A DNA stretch of 64,000 bases, taken from contig WPIO01000180.1 in the NCBI GenBank assembly GCA_009760855.2, positions 1 through 64,000 on the forward strand, given 5' to 3'. The DNA comes from Cristatella mucedo (taxonomy: Eukaryota > Bryozoa > Phylactolaemata > Cristatellidae). Below are positions 10,561 to 20,865 of the stretch, piece after piece. The first letter of the stretch is position 1, and each line of letters starts with the position of its first letter. Under the pieces are notes generated by a model. It saw only the letters and a program-made list of their open reading frames with translations, ran no database searches and was not told where the DNA came from. Both the position numbers and the translations under genes were made by a program.

Positions 10561-11810
10561 AATTATTAATATGTCATCAGTTTTTTGCTCTGCTACTAAC
10601 GTAGTCTATCAATTTTTAAGCAAACAACTGACGTTGTGCTCCAAAACTAGTGGGTCATGGTTTCAGTGTACTGTTTTATTCTAAGCAAGATAATTTACAG
10701 GTCAGAAATCCTATCGTTACTGTTACACTTTCTAGTGCCATTAAACACCTGAATAGCGAACTTATTCTCGCAAGGCGTCGTAAAAACCACTTTCTATTAA
10801 TGCTATTGAGCTAGGTTAAACTCGCTTTAATTTTACGCTTCTATTTCTATTGCAAATGATTTTTAATTATTACCTGTTCACAAGCCAACGTCAAAATGCA
10901 GAGGTAGTCACAATTTTTACGTCACTCGTAATTCAAGACACTGTAATAAGCCATGGTGTCTTCATTACTAAAAACATCCGGGATTTTTGGCTCGTATAGG
11001 CAAGTATTATGTAAAAGGTGAAGTGTCAAATTTTAAAGAGCTACCCATATACAGCGCAAGCCGCAATACAATTGCTATCAAAATTTTTCTTATGGTCAGA
11101 CGCCAGGCAGATTCTCATCATGCATCAGTTTAAAAAAATATTGCTCTCATGACGGATCATGTTGTAATCGCTAATTAACTCGGAGAAGCATGGTTGGTAA
11201 TAATAATAAGTAATAGAATCATAGTTAGTAAGGTGCACTTAATCGGCCTCGGGTAAGCACGCAAAATACGCAGCAACAAAAAAAGGATAAGTTCACTTAG
11301 CAAAAAAAGACACACTAGTTATAAATAACACTGCTTGCAGTATACATGAACTGAAATTCAAAATGATACAGGGATTCTATCTCAGCGGTTGCTCTGACCA
11401 AAGTGAGTCCCAATCACGGACTGCCTTGGGATCTGGTTTTTCGCAGTGTCGAAGCGAAGTCGAAGTGTTGCAGCGCCTCTTTTTTGGGTTGCACCGGAGT
11501 AATGTCATTGACGTGATAGCAGCTGTGTTGAGAGAAAATTCAGCTCTACCGATCTGAGCTAGTCGATCCCTTTATACCTACCAAGCATTAAATTTACACC
11601 ACACTGCATAGATTAGCTTGGTTTTCTATTGAAGTATCGACAGCTTGTCACTAGGAATGTGTCAACAAGGGAGAAAAAGAAAGACAAGAGATTTTAGGGG
11701 TACAACAGTGGTAGCTCTCATGTCATAGTTCTCAGGCATTTAATAAATCCAGGGATCTGGTGCTGGCCTCTCTCAGGGCTCGAACTCCAGGTCTCTGTCC
11801 TGCTCCACAT
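10561..11810. other. Intronic, no gene recognised
   Basis: AT-rich. A 64-codon frame at 11363-11557 has no domain or flanking splice logic, so nothing is called. Confidence 0.4.
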
Positions 11811-11812
11811 AT

Positions 11813-11975
11813 TGCCGAGCTGGTTTGGTCCAGTGGTTAAGGTGCTCGCCCCGACCGAGGTCTGACTGAGGTCGTGGGTCCGAGCCCCCCCCCCCCCGAG
11901 GCATGTGTGAAGCGCCTGAATAGAGATTAAGTTCTCTTGGGGCGCTATATAAATGAATTATATCATATACCTGTT
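11813..11975 (+). mobile_element. SINE-1 copy with internal poly(C)
   Basis: tRNA-like head: A-box-like TGGTCCAGTGGTTAAGG and B-box-like GGTCGTGGGTCCGAGCCC. A C13 run (11885-11897) sits where other copies have a short linker. The 3' end is AAGCGCCTGAATAGAGATTA..TTCTCTTGGGGCGCTATATAA, a LINE-A-type hairpin. Transcription of such elements would be by RNA polymerase III from the internal boxes. Confidence 0.87.
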
Positions 11976-12313
11976 TGGCACTAGAGCCCATCTGGTAGTG
12001 ATAGCAAAGCTGTAGGAGTCAATGTCGGCCGATTCAGCAGCGCCTCATTTATTTAGCCGAAAAAAAGCCACGGTGGCTCTCACTCCGCTTGTCACCGGCA
12101 GTAAAAAGGCACGCCTGTTGCCGAAGTCGAACTCGCGGCCTGGCTCGTGAGGTACGAACACTTTACCCCGGAGTGTCCATTTCAGAGCAAGCGATCCCAC
12201 TCGTATTATCAAGGACACTTGAAGCGGTGCCACGTGCGAGGCTCAGACTAAGTTTAACGGCGCCAGCATTTCTCGGCGCGTGACGGCGAAAAGCAAGTAG
12301 CTTCATGGCTTAC

Positions 12314-12477
12314 CACTGTCCATGTGTTCGTAGCCTCGCATCATAACGCTTCGATCAATCCTGGGTAAGAAGAAAATGCCAAGCACCATGCCCTTGAGGA
12401 TGCGCAAGATGGCTGATACAATACCCAGGAAGATGTTGAAGAAGAAGTAGATCAGGCTGACGTTGTAATAAGCGCGC
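12314..12477 (-). CDS. STRA6-like exon: last membrane helix and LPRIDRS motif
   Basis: 164 nt between acceptor CGACCATTTCAG and donor GTAAGC. The first base completes an Arg begun in the exon at 20866 (AG + G). The peptide starts RAYYNVSLIYFFFNIFLGIV, a hydrophobic helix, and continues SAILRILKGMVLGIFFLPRI, then DRSVMMRGYEHMDS. It aligns with the family block remembered from human STRA6: [21 protein letters not shown] through YNAIHLGQMDLSLLPP. The PRIDRSVMM / QMDLSLLPP match and the Gly-rich helix are the strongest single identifier of the family in this window. It ends with one base of the split Gly codon. A LINE-A tail ends about 30 nt upstream of the acceptor (12510). Confidence 0.95.
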
Positions 12478-12509
12478 CTGAAATGGTCGGGAATTCATTA
12501 GTAGTAACT

Positions 12510-12611
12510 TCAATAATAATAATAATAATAATATTGCACTTGATAAAGCGCCCTCAGAGAACTTAATCTCTTTCTAGGCGCTTTACATTTGCTGCAAAGT
12601 GATACAACGGA
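12510..12611 (-). mobile_element. LINE-A solo 3' end near a splice acceptor
   Basis: (ATT)n, TGCACTTGATAAAGCGCCCT and TCTTTCTAGGCGCTTTACAT: the terminal about 100 nt of LINE-A in the same direction as the host gene. Only about 31 nt separate its (ATT)n tail from the AG of the exon at 12477. Confidence 0.9.
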
Positions 12612-13220
12612 GGGTTATACAGCTAATGGGCAAACGCATGAGCGAATTTACACGTGCCTGCCTGTAGCAGAATCTTAGGACTGCAGTTGGCTCTTCACAA
12701 AAAATGTGATCTGAGGTGATTCTACCAAGCAATTGAACCTGAGCTGTCGTTATTTAATTTGAATTAAAATAGATTAACTCAAGGTCTTAAATAGGATCGA
12801 CTCTATTTCACGTGGTTTGAAGTTGCGCTGACCTACTGATCAGAATATTCATCCAATGTTTCTATATGCCAATGATGTCTTCTCAGTCAGTTATTGCCCG
12901 ATGCTTTAATATTTGTACCAAAAATAATAATTATATCATCGAAGTCATGTTTATTAGGCCCAAGAAAAGCTAGTCTTTATCTAGGCGCAACATCCAGAAA
13001 TTATGCTCTGCGATCTTTGCTTCTGACTTTGAGCTGAGAAGCACTTTAGAAATGCAGGTAGCCTCGATAAGCCGAGGCTTATGGTCTGCCCAGCATTTAT
13101 TTATGCATTTCAGGAGGCTCATCACTGAGTTAAGAGCTGGCAAGTATTAAACGATTGAGACTGACCGTAGTCACTCTGTAAAGTGATGTTCTGTCAGTCG
13201 GTAAGTCCGTAAGCTGAGAG
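12612..13220. other. Intronic, no gene recognised
   Basis: No exon or element border seen between two LINE-A ends. Confidence 0.4.
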
Positions 13221-13225
13221 TTAGA

Positions 13226-13935
13226 TGATAATAATAATAATAATTCACTTGATAAAGTACCCTCAGAGAACTTAATCTCTCTCTAGGCGCTTTAAATTTG
13301 CTGCAAAGTGAAATGCAATTGAATGGTAAGTAAAATCATGCTTGAAAAACAAACAAAATGAATAATATCGTTAGGGGTGACATGCACAGGGTCAGCATGC
13401 AAATGTGGTTAGTGGCACCATGCACAGTGTCAGCACGCATATTCACATCAAGGACGAATCACAGGGACCCGCTAAATGCTGTCCTAAATAGGTGTGTTTT
13501 TAGGTTCCTTTTAAATGTGGTCAGGTCAGGGGATGTTCTGATGCAGGTCGGGAGGGAGTTCCAGGCTTTGGGAGCAGACGAACTTAATGCACGGTCTCCA
13601 AAGGATTTAAGGTTTGTACGAGGTATTTCTAGACTGTTGGATTCCGAAAAGCGAGTGGTACGATGCTTGGCCTGATGGGGTAGTACATCTGACAGATAGG
13701 CTGGAGCCATAGAATGAAGGGACCTAAAAGGGAGCGACAAAACCTTGAAGTCAATCCGTTGCTTGACTGGTAGCCAGTGCAGGTCGGCGAGAAGTGGAGT
13801 AATGTGGCAACTGCGACGCTCACGACTGACAAGTCTAGCTGCAGACTTTTGCACCAGCTGCAATCGCCTGATCGCACATGCTGGTAGGCCAGCAAGCAGT
13901 GAGTTGCACAAGTCGAGACTGGATGTCACGAATGG
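13226..13935 (-). mobile_element. LINE-A, 5'-truncated 3' third
   Basis: From left to right: (ATT)n, the hairpin, the complete 3' UTR and the C-terminal ORF on the minus strand, cut at about 13935 (GTGACATCCAGTCTCGACTT). It has nearly the same extent as the copy at 8287-9070. Confidence 0.93.
13459..13929 (-). pseudogene. LINE-A C-terminal ORF fragment, open
   Basis: 156 open codons from within TSSLDLCNSLLAGLP to the natural end FRTAFSGSL. It is close to the 8348-8836 copy, differing by scattered substitutions and one codon lost near LSDVLPHQAK. It has no catalytic region. Confidence 0.87.
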
Positions 13936-14214
13936 TATAAGGTTGTTAACTAGTATGCCAGAATTCGCATATCATAACAAAACAACAACCAAGCAATTTC
14001 TTGTGATCTAACCGGCTCGGTGCTGCTGTTAGCACCGCTTTCCGGAGTTCAAGTGATTTTTCACTTCGGTCTTACATATTGAAACGGCAGAGAGCTAAGT
14101 CAATTAGCTATATTGTGACCGATATTCATAGTTGAGTGTTCCTGAATTTTTACCAATAACTGTATTAAATCGCAACCTATATTGAGAGGTTCGGGTTGGT
14201 GGACATTTATTTCG

Positions 14215-14480
14215 CTGTAATGTAATGTATCTCTGTCTGTAAGTCCTAAAAGTCGCACCTAAGTGGACTAAGTGGGTGTCAGACTGAAGGATTTCTATAG
14301 CGCACTCAAAGCCTGAGCGGCTTAAGGTTAGCGTGCTTAGCGTCAATTGACTTAATCTCACGAAACAAAGAGCTCTCGAGAAGCATAGCTGAGTCAGGAG
14401 AACAGTCATAAAAACGAGCAGCATGGAAGTTGCTGCTCCAGATGGCTGGAAAGGATGTTTCACACTCGACAGCAGGACAG
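14215..14480 (-). mobile_element. LINE-B 3' fragment with pentamer tail
   Basis: The left edge GTAATGTAATGTATCTCTGT is the reverse complement of the LINE-B end (acagagatacattacatta). The C-terminal 3' blocks follow on the minus strand. It is degenerate, with an altered central part. Confidence 0.85.
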
Positions 14481-14539
14481 TTTCGCCGCCACCTGAAGTA
14501 GTGAGGGTCACTCAGAAATCAGAATGGTGTCAGAAGTGA

Positions 14540-14692
14540 GATAATAAATAATAATAATAATGCTTTTGATAAAGCGCCCTCAGAGAACTCAATCTCTTTC
14601 TAGACGCTTCACAATTGCTGCCAAGGGAAGCATGATTGAATGGTGAGTAATATCATGCTTGATAAACATGAATAACATGGTTAGGGGTATAT
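14540..14692 (-). mobile_element. LINE-A 3' UTR, solo end
   Basis: (ATT)n-like tail, TTTTGATAAAGCGCCCTCAG, CTCTTTCTAGACGCTTCACA, ATTGCTGCCAAGGGAAGC and CATGGTTAGGGGT on the plus strand: minus-strand LINE-A 3' UTR, truncated before coding sequence. Confidence 0.9.
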
Positions 14693-15350
14693 TTTTATTC
14701 GTTGTTCTGCTGTGCGTTTTGTTCTGTTGTTTGCAAAGGCTGACCCATCTTTTTAACCGGTCCCAGGTGCCACCTTACCAGCAATCCCTGTGAAGATCTA
14801 GCCATCACTTCTGTAGCTTCGTTTGTTATCAAGTTAGATAATTAAGAGCCTGTCGCCAAGGTAACATCCATTCAGAAATAATCTCCCGTAGTTCCTTGAA
14901 ACGCATTAACGTCCGAAATCGAGCCTGCCACTTGTGACAACAGCTCCAGGTATATCTCCCAGTCAATGAAGTCGCACAGATAATCTCTAGATACTCACGG
15001 TTTTCCTTCAGCGATGCACGGATCTTCTACACCATGGATGAATAAGAGAATACAAATTCCGTTCTTAGCTTCAGGTGTTATTCTTACAACTGACAACAAG
15101 GTTCTTGTTAGGACACTTTGTACGAGGGCACAGCTGGACCAGGAGACAGCTTCAGAAACTTCCGCCGGGTTTCCCAGAGATGCATTTCTTGTTAAAAACC
15201 AGAACAAGTAGGAAAATACCAAGCTAAACTCTTACTTCAAACTTAATAAGATCCGGTTGGGTTTTTGACAGCATTTCTGTGGGTCTAAAATGACCAGATG
15301 TGCTCTATTAAAAATGTAATGTATATGGTCTATAACGAGCTTATCTTGGA
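14693..15350. other. Intronic, no gene called
   Basis: Opposed 65-75 codon frames overlap at 14995-15222. Neither has a recognisable domain or convincing splice borders. Confidence 0.4.
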
Positions 15351-15354
15351 TACA

Positions 15355-15650
15355 GTCTCTGCTTGATTTGCTGGATCTTTTAGCAGAATTTGATAGTACT
15401 GATAGGTAGTCCTTCTCTAGCGTTTATCATCTCGCCCGGGCATTACTGGAACTGCACAACAATTGCTTGGTCCGCTCTAAGTGAGATAACCGATTAGCAT
15501 TTATATAAATAGGCAATAGTCATCCAAGAAGCCCTTTAAATATGGGGTAGCTTGAGGCTCGGTCCCTGGACCACTTCTTTGTCACAATTTATACTCTCGC
15601 TTTTCCCAAAGTAATCACCAAGCACCAACTATTCTTTCATTTATATTCCA
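15355..15650 (+). mobile_element. LINE-A reverse transcriptase remnant
   Basis: Broken copy of the RT core: GATCTTTTAGCAGAATTTGA (DLxAxFD), CATCTCGCCCGGGCATTACT, AAATATGGGGTAGCTTGAGG and TATACTCTCGCTTTTCCCAA, in the order seen at 16.1-16.4 kb. It lies directly upstream of a second, better LINE-A copy. Confidence 0.78.
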
Positions 15651-15679
15651 TTTTAGATCCACAGCAATTTCTATTTCAT

Positions 15680-17545
15680 TTCATTTCTTCCCGATTACCA
15701 GCAGCACCTCAATGTCTACATTTAAGCAAGTCACAAGTGATGTCATGAAGTTCATATCCCAATCAAAGAAGACAACAAGTCCTCTGGACCATATTCCCAC
15801 TGTCCTGCTTATACGTTGCATTGATCTGCTGCTGCCATGCATAACTAACATCCTTAATATGTCATTAGCCTTGGGCCATGTCCCGGAACCTTTCAAAAAA
15901 GCTGTAGTCAGGCCACTTCTCAAGAAAGCGACACTAGACCAAGAGAACGTCAGCAACTACCGCCTAGTTTCCCTTCTACCATTCCTATCAAGGACACTGG
16001 AACGGGTCGTGGCAGACCAGCTGAACTCATATATCGAAACCTCACACCTTGCTAGTAAGTTCCAGTCTGGCTTTAGAGCTAATCACTCCACAGAGTCAGC
16101 ATTGCTTAGGGTATAGAACAACATACTTAGGAACTCAGACGTGGGTAGAGTGTCTCTGCTAGTTTTGTTCGATCTTTCGGCAGCTTTTGACACCATCGAT
16201 CACAAAGTTCTTCTAGCGCGCCTCTCATCTCGCCTGGGCATCACTGGCACTGCTTGGCAGTGGTTCAGGTCCTATCTCAGTGGGAGACTTCAGAGTATTG
16301 ACGTGAATGGACAAAGATCCTCTGAGAAGCCTCTGAAATATGGGGTATCTCAGGGCTCCGTGCTATGTTGGGTTCTTTTCATGGTTTATACTCTCCCTCC
16401 TGCTGATGTGATTGCCAAGCACAATCTAGGCATTCACTTCTATGCGGATGACACTCAGTTGTACCTTTGCTTTGATCCCTCCCAGCCTATGAGCACATCA
16501 AATTCTCTCAACTCACTGGCTGCATACATTGTTGACATCCGCACATAGATGGCAGCAAATTTTCTAAAACCAAACGATGACAAAACTGACTTACTAGTTA
16601 TGGGCAAACCCAGTGTGATTCAGAGATTGGAAAGGCTGTCTCTCAAAATTGGCTTTTCCAGCATATCTCCTGTCGAATCAGCTCGAAATATAGGTGTCAT
16701 ATTCCAAAGCGACGTCTCGTTAGACGACCACATCAGCTCCACAGTCAAATCTGCCTATGTTCAGCTTCATAACATTGCTAAAATTCGGGCTTGTTTAGAT
16801 AAGGATACCACGTCCAAGTTGGTCCATGCATTCGTGACATCCCGTCTCGACTTCTGCAACTCACTGCTTACTGGCCTACCAGCATGTGCGATCAGGCGAT
16901 TGCAGCTGGTGCAAAACTCTGCAGCTAGGCTTGTCTGTCGTGAGCATCGCAGTTGCCACATTACTCCACTTCTCGACGACCTGCACGGGCTCCCAGTCAA
17001 GCAACGGATTGACTTCAAGATTTTGTCGCTCACTTTTAGGTCACTTCATTCTTTGGCCCCAGCCTATCTCTCAGATCTAATACCCCCATCAGGCCAAGCA
17101 TCATACCAACTGCTTTTGGAATCCAACAGTCTGAAAATACCTCGTACAAACCTTAAATCCTTTGGAGACCGTGCATTTAGTTCACATGCTCCCAAAGCCT
17201 GGAACTCCCTCCCGACTTACGTTAGAACATCCCCTGACCTGACCACATTTAAAAATATTTTAAAAACACCATTTTAGGACAGCATTTAGTGGGTCGCTGT
17301 GATTTGTCCTTGATGTGCTTATGTGTGCTGACACTGTGCATGGTGCCACTAACCACATTTGCATGCTGACCCTGTGCATGTCACCCCTGACCATGTTATT
17401 CATTTTGTTTGTTTATCAAGCATGATATTACTCACCATTGAATTGCATTTCCCTTTGCAGCAAATATAATGCGCCTAGAGAGAGATTGATTTCTCTGAGG
17501 GCGCTTTATCAAGTGCACTATTAATTTTATGATTATTATTCCATA
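15680..17545 (+). mobile_element. LINE-A, best preserved RT-containing copy
   Basis: It runs from near the start of the RT domain through the catalytic core, the C-terminal region and the 3' UTR (hairpin at 17468-17510 region) to a short (ATT)-like tail near 17530. It is truncated at the 5' side, before the endonuclease. Antisense to the host gene. Confidence 0.93.
15712..17277 (+). pseudogene. LINE-A reverse transcriptase with two TAG stops
   Basis: A single frame of about 520 codons, interrupted only by TAG at 16114-16116 (other copies have Tyr, as VYNDLLRN) and TAG at 16546-16548 (others have Trp, as RTWMAANFL). RT landmarks in order: SPLDHIP, KKAVVRPLLKK, NYRLVSLLPFLSRTLERVV, FQSGFRANHSTESALL, VLFDLSAAFDTIDHKVLL, GVSQGSVL, then FYADDTQLYLCF with the YADD catalytic codons at 16441-16452. 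Then come FLKPNDDKTDLLVMG and the post-RT region. The 3' end has a local frame change (LIPPSGQASYQL) and ends early at LKTPF instead of FRTAFSGSL. Catalytic residues look intact but the gene is broken. Confidence 0.92.
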
Positions 17546-18235
17546 ATATTAATAATAATACTTATAATACGTTTTTATAGAGCCCTCAGAAAATTCAATC
17601 TTTTTGTAGGCACTAAATTTGCTTCAAAGGAAACATGATCGTACGGTTAGTGGCAACACGCTCAATGAAAACAAGCGTAACATCGTTAGAGATTACGTGC
17701 ACCGAACCAGCATGCAAATATGGTTGGCAGCAGCACTCACAGTGTCAGCACGCACAAACAAGCAAAGGATGAATCAAATAGACCCACTAATGCTTTAATA
17801 AATAAATGCATTTTTAGCTTTTTTTAAAATGTGGTCAAGTCAAGGGATGTCCTGGTGCAAGTCGAGAGTGAGTTCCAGGCTTTGGGAGCATACGAACTTG
17901 AGGCATGATCTCCAAAGGATTATAGGTTTGCACGAGATATTGGTAAACAGTTAGATTCCGAAAAGCGGGTGGTATTACGATGCTTAGCCTGGTAGGGGAC
18001 TAGATCTGATAGGTAGGCTGGAGCCAAAGAATAAAGGAACCTAAAAGTAAGTGATATTATAACCTAAATGTCGATACTTTGCTCTTGACTGGGAACCAGT
18101 GCCATTAAGGTGGAATCTGTGCGATGTTGGAACTGCGAGTCTCCCGACTGGCAAGCCTAGCTGGAGAGCTTTTCACCAGCTGCAGCGCCTGATTGCACAG
18201 GCCGCTAGGCCAGCAAGAAGCTCCACACATTTGAC
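17546..18235 (-). mobile_element. LINE-A, degenerate 3' third
   Basis: The tail at the left (TAATAATAATACTTATAATA, then GAGCCCTCAGAAAATTCAAT), then 3' UTR and C-terminal coding on the minus strand up to the LLAGLAA-equivalent near 18220. It faces the plus-strand variant starting about 18270, head to head. Confidence 0.85.
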
Positions 18236-18269
18236 AGGCACACAGGCCTTGAAATTTGAAAAACCGACT

Positions 18270-18680
18270 CTCCAGCCTTCCTATCTGAACTACTTACTAA
18301 TCGGGCTAGGCGTCGTCATACCCGTCCTTAGCATTCAAGTCATTGGCTGTGCCGCGAACCAAACTCAAATCCTCTGGAGGCTACGAATTAACTCGTACGC
18401 TCCTCAAGCGTGGAAGTAGCTTCCGCTTGATGTCACAGCATCTCACGACTTTATGGCATTTAAACAGAAGCCGAAAATTTACCTGTTCTTCTCAGCATTG
18501 GCTGGGTCAGTGTGCATTGTCCTTTGTGTACTTATTCGTGCTGCCGCTGTGCATGTTATCTATTTACCACGTGACCGCGCTTCTTTTGCATCGCACGTGC
18601 AAGTGCCTAGAAAGAGATTTAGGATCCTGAAGGTGCTATGCGAATTTCTTATTCTTTCAATTCCATTATTAGTGAGTACG
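18270..18680 (+). mobile_element. LINE-A variant 3' third
   Basis: CTTCCTATCTGAACTACTTA, GCTGTGCCGCGAACCAAACT, CTGGAGGCTACGAATTAAC, GCGTGGAAGTAGCTTCCGCT, CTTCTCAGCATTGGCTGGGT, then a terminal AAGTGCCTAGAAAGAGATTT..GAAGGTGCTATGCG. Same subfamily as 3.4, 10.3 and 20.0 kb. Confidence 0.78.
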
Positions 18681-18959
18681 ACGGTCAGGCGTGTTATATC
18701 GCGCAAATACGCGTCTTGTATCTAGAGTGAACGACCAGTCGGTCAGGTCCAAGCAGATACGTACGTAAGAACCAGAGGATTCCGATACCAAGCTAAGGAT
18801 AATAACGTGTGTGAAAGACAACGCAATAGAGATAGCCTCTATGTCGACACAAAAACTACCTCCAATCGTGGGCTTACAAGCACAGAGATTTTGCTCCTCA
18901 AAATGTGGTCCCGGTGGTCCAAGTGGGAACTCGAATGTAGAGAATTTGCCGCTGGGGCT
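18681..18959. other. Intronic, nothing recognised
   Basis: No element or exon seen. Confidence 0.35.
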
Positions 18960-19020
18960 CCCAAATAGTCCGTGTGACTTAGTGGAATTACAGATGGAGA
19001 TACATTACCTTACATTACAT
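18960..19020 (+). mobile_element. LINE-B terminal 60 nt with pentamer tail
   Basis: GGAATTACAGATGGAGATAC followed by ATTACCTTACATTACAT, the LINE-B 3' end. It abuts an oppositely oriented LINE-B piece. Confidence 0.75.
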
Positions 19021-19044
19021 TTTTTTGGAATACGAAGTGATATC

Positions 19045-19230
19045 CGCAGCCAGGAACATGCAGAGCAAGAGCTTCTGCCGCCAACGGTCTTTAAGCGGAG
19101 GAACGGAGCAGGTCAATTTTCGTCCTTAAGGGATCTGGAAGCACGAGGAAGCTGAAACTGGTGCAGCAGCTCTCAGCTACGAAGGTACGTAGAGTCCAAG
19201 CCAGGGCGAACGTTGAGGGCCAATGTATGT
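19045..19230 (-). mobile_element. LINE-B C-terminal coding fragment
   Basis: Reverse complement of LINE-B: GAGCTTCTGCCGCCAACGGT, CTTTAAGCGGAGGAACGGAG and GAAGCTGAAACTGGTGCAGC match the minus-strand copy at 61.3 kb. Confidence 0.8.
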
Positions 19231-19484
19231 ACGCACGCCACTACTTCCGAGAGCACCGAGCCGGACGCTCAGGCGAGTTAAGTATCCTTTGATAGAGCTC
19301 TTTTTTTAAGGGCACAAGCGAGTGGCGGCGGCTCAAAAGCGACCTTCCCTACGCTTCAAATGGGGTCGAGGCTGCAAGTAGCCTGTAGGAGGGATTCCTC
19401 GGGCTACCACTAGTCGAGCAGGTGATATGGAAGCGGTTTAGGCAACGGCAGCTCGCTAAAGTCTGCTGTGGGATTTAGGAAATT

Positions 19485-19615
19485 CCTATCAGGCAGGCAG
19501 TCAGGTGCTCGCTCTCCATGACCCAGACTACATGGGCTCGAGTTCTGCAGCGGGCGAGCTGCTATTGCCCGCTGCTAACGGTATCAATGGCCTTTCGGCT
19601 CTTCTGCCGCTACAT
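19485..19615 (+). mobile_element. SINE-2 copy, head decayed
   Basis: TCAGGTGCTCGCTCTCCATG, GCTCGAGTTCTGCAGCGGGC, CTATTGCCCGCTGCTAACGG and CCTTTCGGCTCTTCTGCCGC. The GGCTCTTCTGxCGCTA end is shared with the copy at 63.9 kb. Diverged. Confidence 0.65.
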
Positions 19616-20040
19616 AATTTAGGCAGTTGAATGAGCTAATCTTCTTTTGTTTTTTGTGATTGGGTGAGAGGGGTATTCGTGATGAGATAAGCATGCAAAA
19701 ACGCACAAGCTTCGTGTACAGGCCAGCGTGTAAAAGAAACAAAAAGACTCTCCGGATAGCCAGATGGTACCACCCATGGTTAATTGAATTCAATAAATCA
19801 TGCATTGTTAAGCACGGAAAGAATACGAGAACAAACAGAACATTTAAAGAGAAACATTCTTAAGAGTACTACCCTGGGGGCTGGGAGGGGGGCTCCAAAT
19901 AGTACTCAGGGAGTTAATGAGAAATGCGGGCTCCTCCCACTTCAATATCGAGAGAAAAATTCAGCCTGTACTGAAAAGGCATAATACACGCTCTTTTTGC
20001 ATTCCTAAGCGACGTCACGACATACCCCGACTTAAGATTT
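19616..20040. other. Intronic, no gene called
   Basis: Only short chance frames. Confidence 0.35.
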
Positions 20041-20044
20041 GTTT

Positions 20045-20250
20045 AAACAAGCTAAAACACAAATGCTCTTCGCAGCATCGGCTCCGTCGTCCGCATGAGT
20101 TGCCATTGATGTGCCTCTGCATGCTGTCATTGAGCTGACTCAACGACAGCATGCAGAGCTTCCTTGTCAGCATAAGCAACAAGTGCCCGGAAAAAGATCG
20201 AGGTTTCATGGAGCGCTGAGCAAATGTCTTATTGTAATTACTATTCTGAC
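20045..20250 (+). mobile_element. LINE-A variant 3' end
   Basis: AAACACAAATGCTCTTCGCA, CATCGGCTCCGTCGTCCGCA and a terminal GTGCCCGGAAAAAGATCGAG..CATGGAGCGCTGAGCAAATG, comparable with 18.47-18.66 kb. It contains the perfect-arm hairpin at 20115-20158. Confidence 0.65.
20115..20158. repeat. 44-nt near-perfect palindrome
   Basis: ctctgcatgctgtc (20115-20128) is the exact reverse complement of gacagcatgcagag (20145-20158). Inside, ttgag pairs with ctcaa around a 4-nt loop (ctga). One A/C mismatch separates the two stems. Confidence 0.95.
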
Positions 20251-20860
20251 ATATATCTTAATGCCAAAGGCCGACTATTTGAGGCACGATATATAGCATC
20301 CCGTGAGAAAAAATAGATCTGCTTCAGCGACGGTTCACACCTCAGACGGAGCGGCCAGGGATTCTTTTAGAGGCCAGAATAGATATTTTGAGGCCAAGCA
20401 CTTGTGATTGGCTGAACGAGGCCAGGCACTCGTGCAGCCGATTACATTTCACTACTACGACTACTGCCCGGTTTTAGGTGTACTCTGCAGCGCAGTTGGA
20501 TGCTCGTCTGCGGTAGATGCTCATGTCAGGCTTCTGACCAACAGGGGAGAATAGTACTACAGTACTGGCCGCTGATGGAGTCAGTCTACAGCTCTGCGTC
20601 ACTGGCCGACCAGCTGCAGCCTACTGCTTGTCATATGGTACACGTACTCTATTTTAAAGTAATAGAAAGATTGTGACTGTTTGATTACAAGAAGGTTTCT
20701 ATTGAGCTCATTGAGTATGGACTGTAAAAATTTAAAGTGAAACTAACTTAGCTACTCGCAAAGTCGAATGCAAGCAGTGGTTGATTTTGAGTCCCTCCAC
20801 CCCCACTTACCGGACTTAAATTTTACAGCACCAGAACAATTCAGCAACACCTATGTAAAT
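20251..20860. other. Intronic; possible MITE-like stretch
   Basis: CAGCGACGGTTCACACCTCA at 20323 looks like a DNA-transposon terminal sequence. The opposite end (CAGTGACG on the minus strand near 20602) matches it only over about 8 nt. No exon seen. Confidence 0.3.
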
Positions 20861-20865
20861 AATAC

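Noticed and set aside
14995-15222. Opposed 65-75 codon frames, tested as exons of the host gene
   Set aside because: The minus-strand frame lies between the exons at 20866 and 12477, which already join in phase with no missing family sequence.
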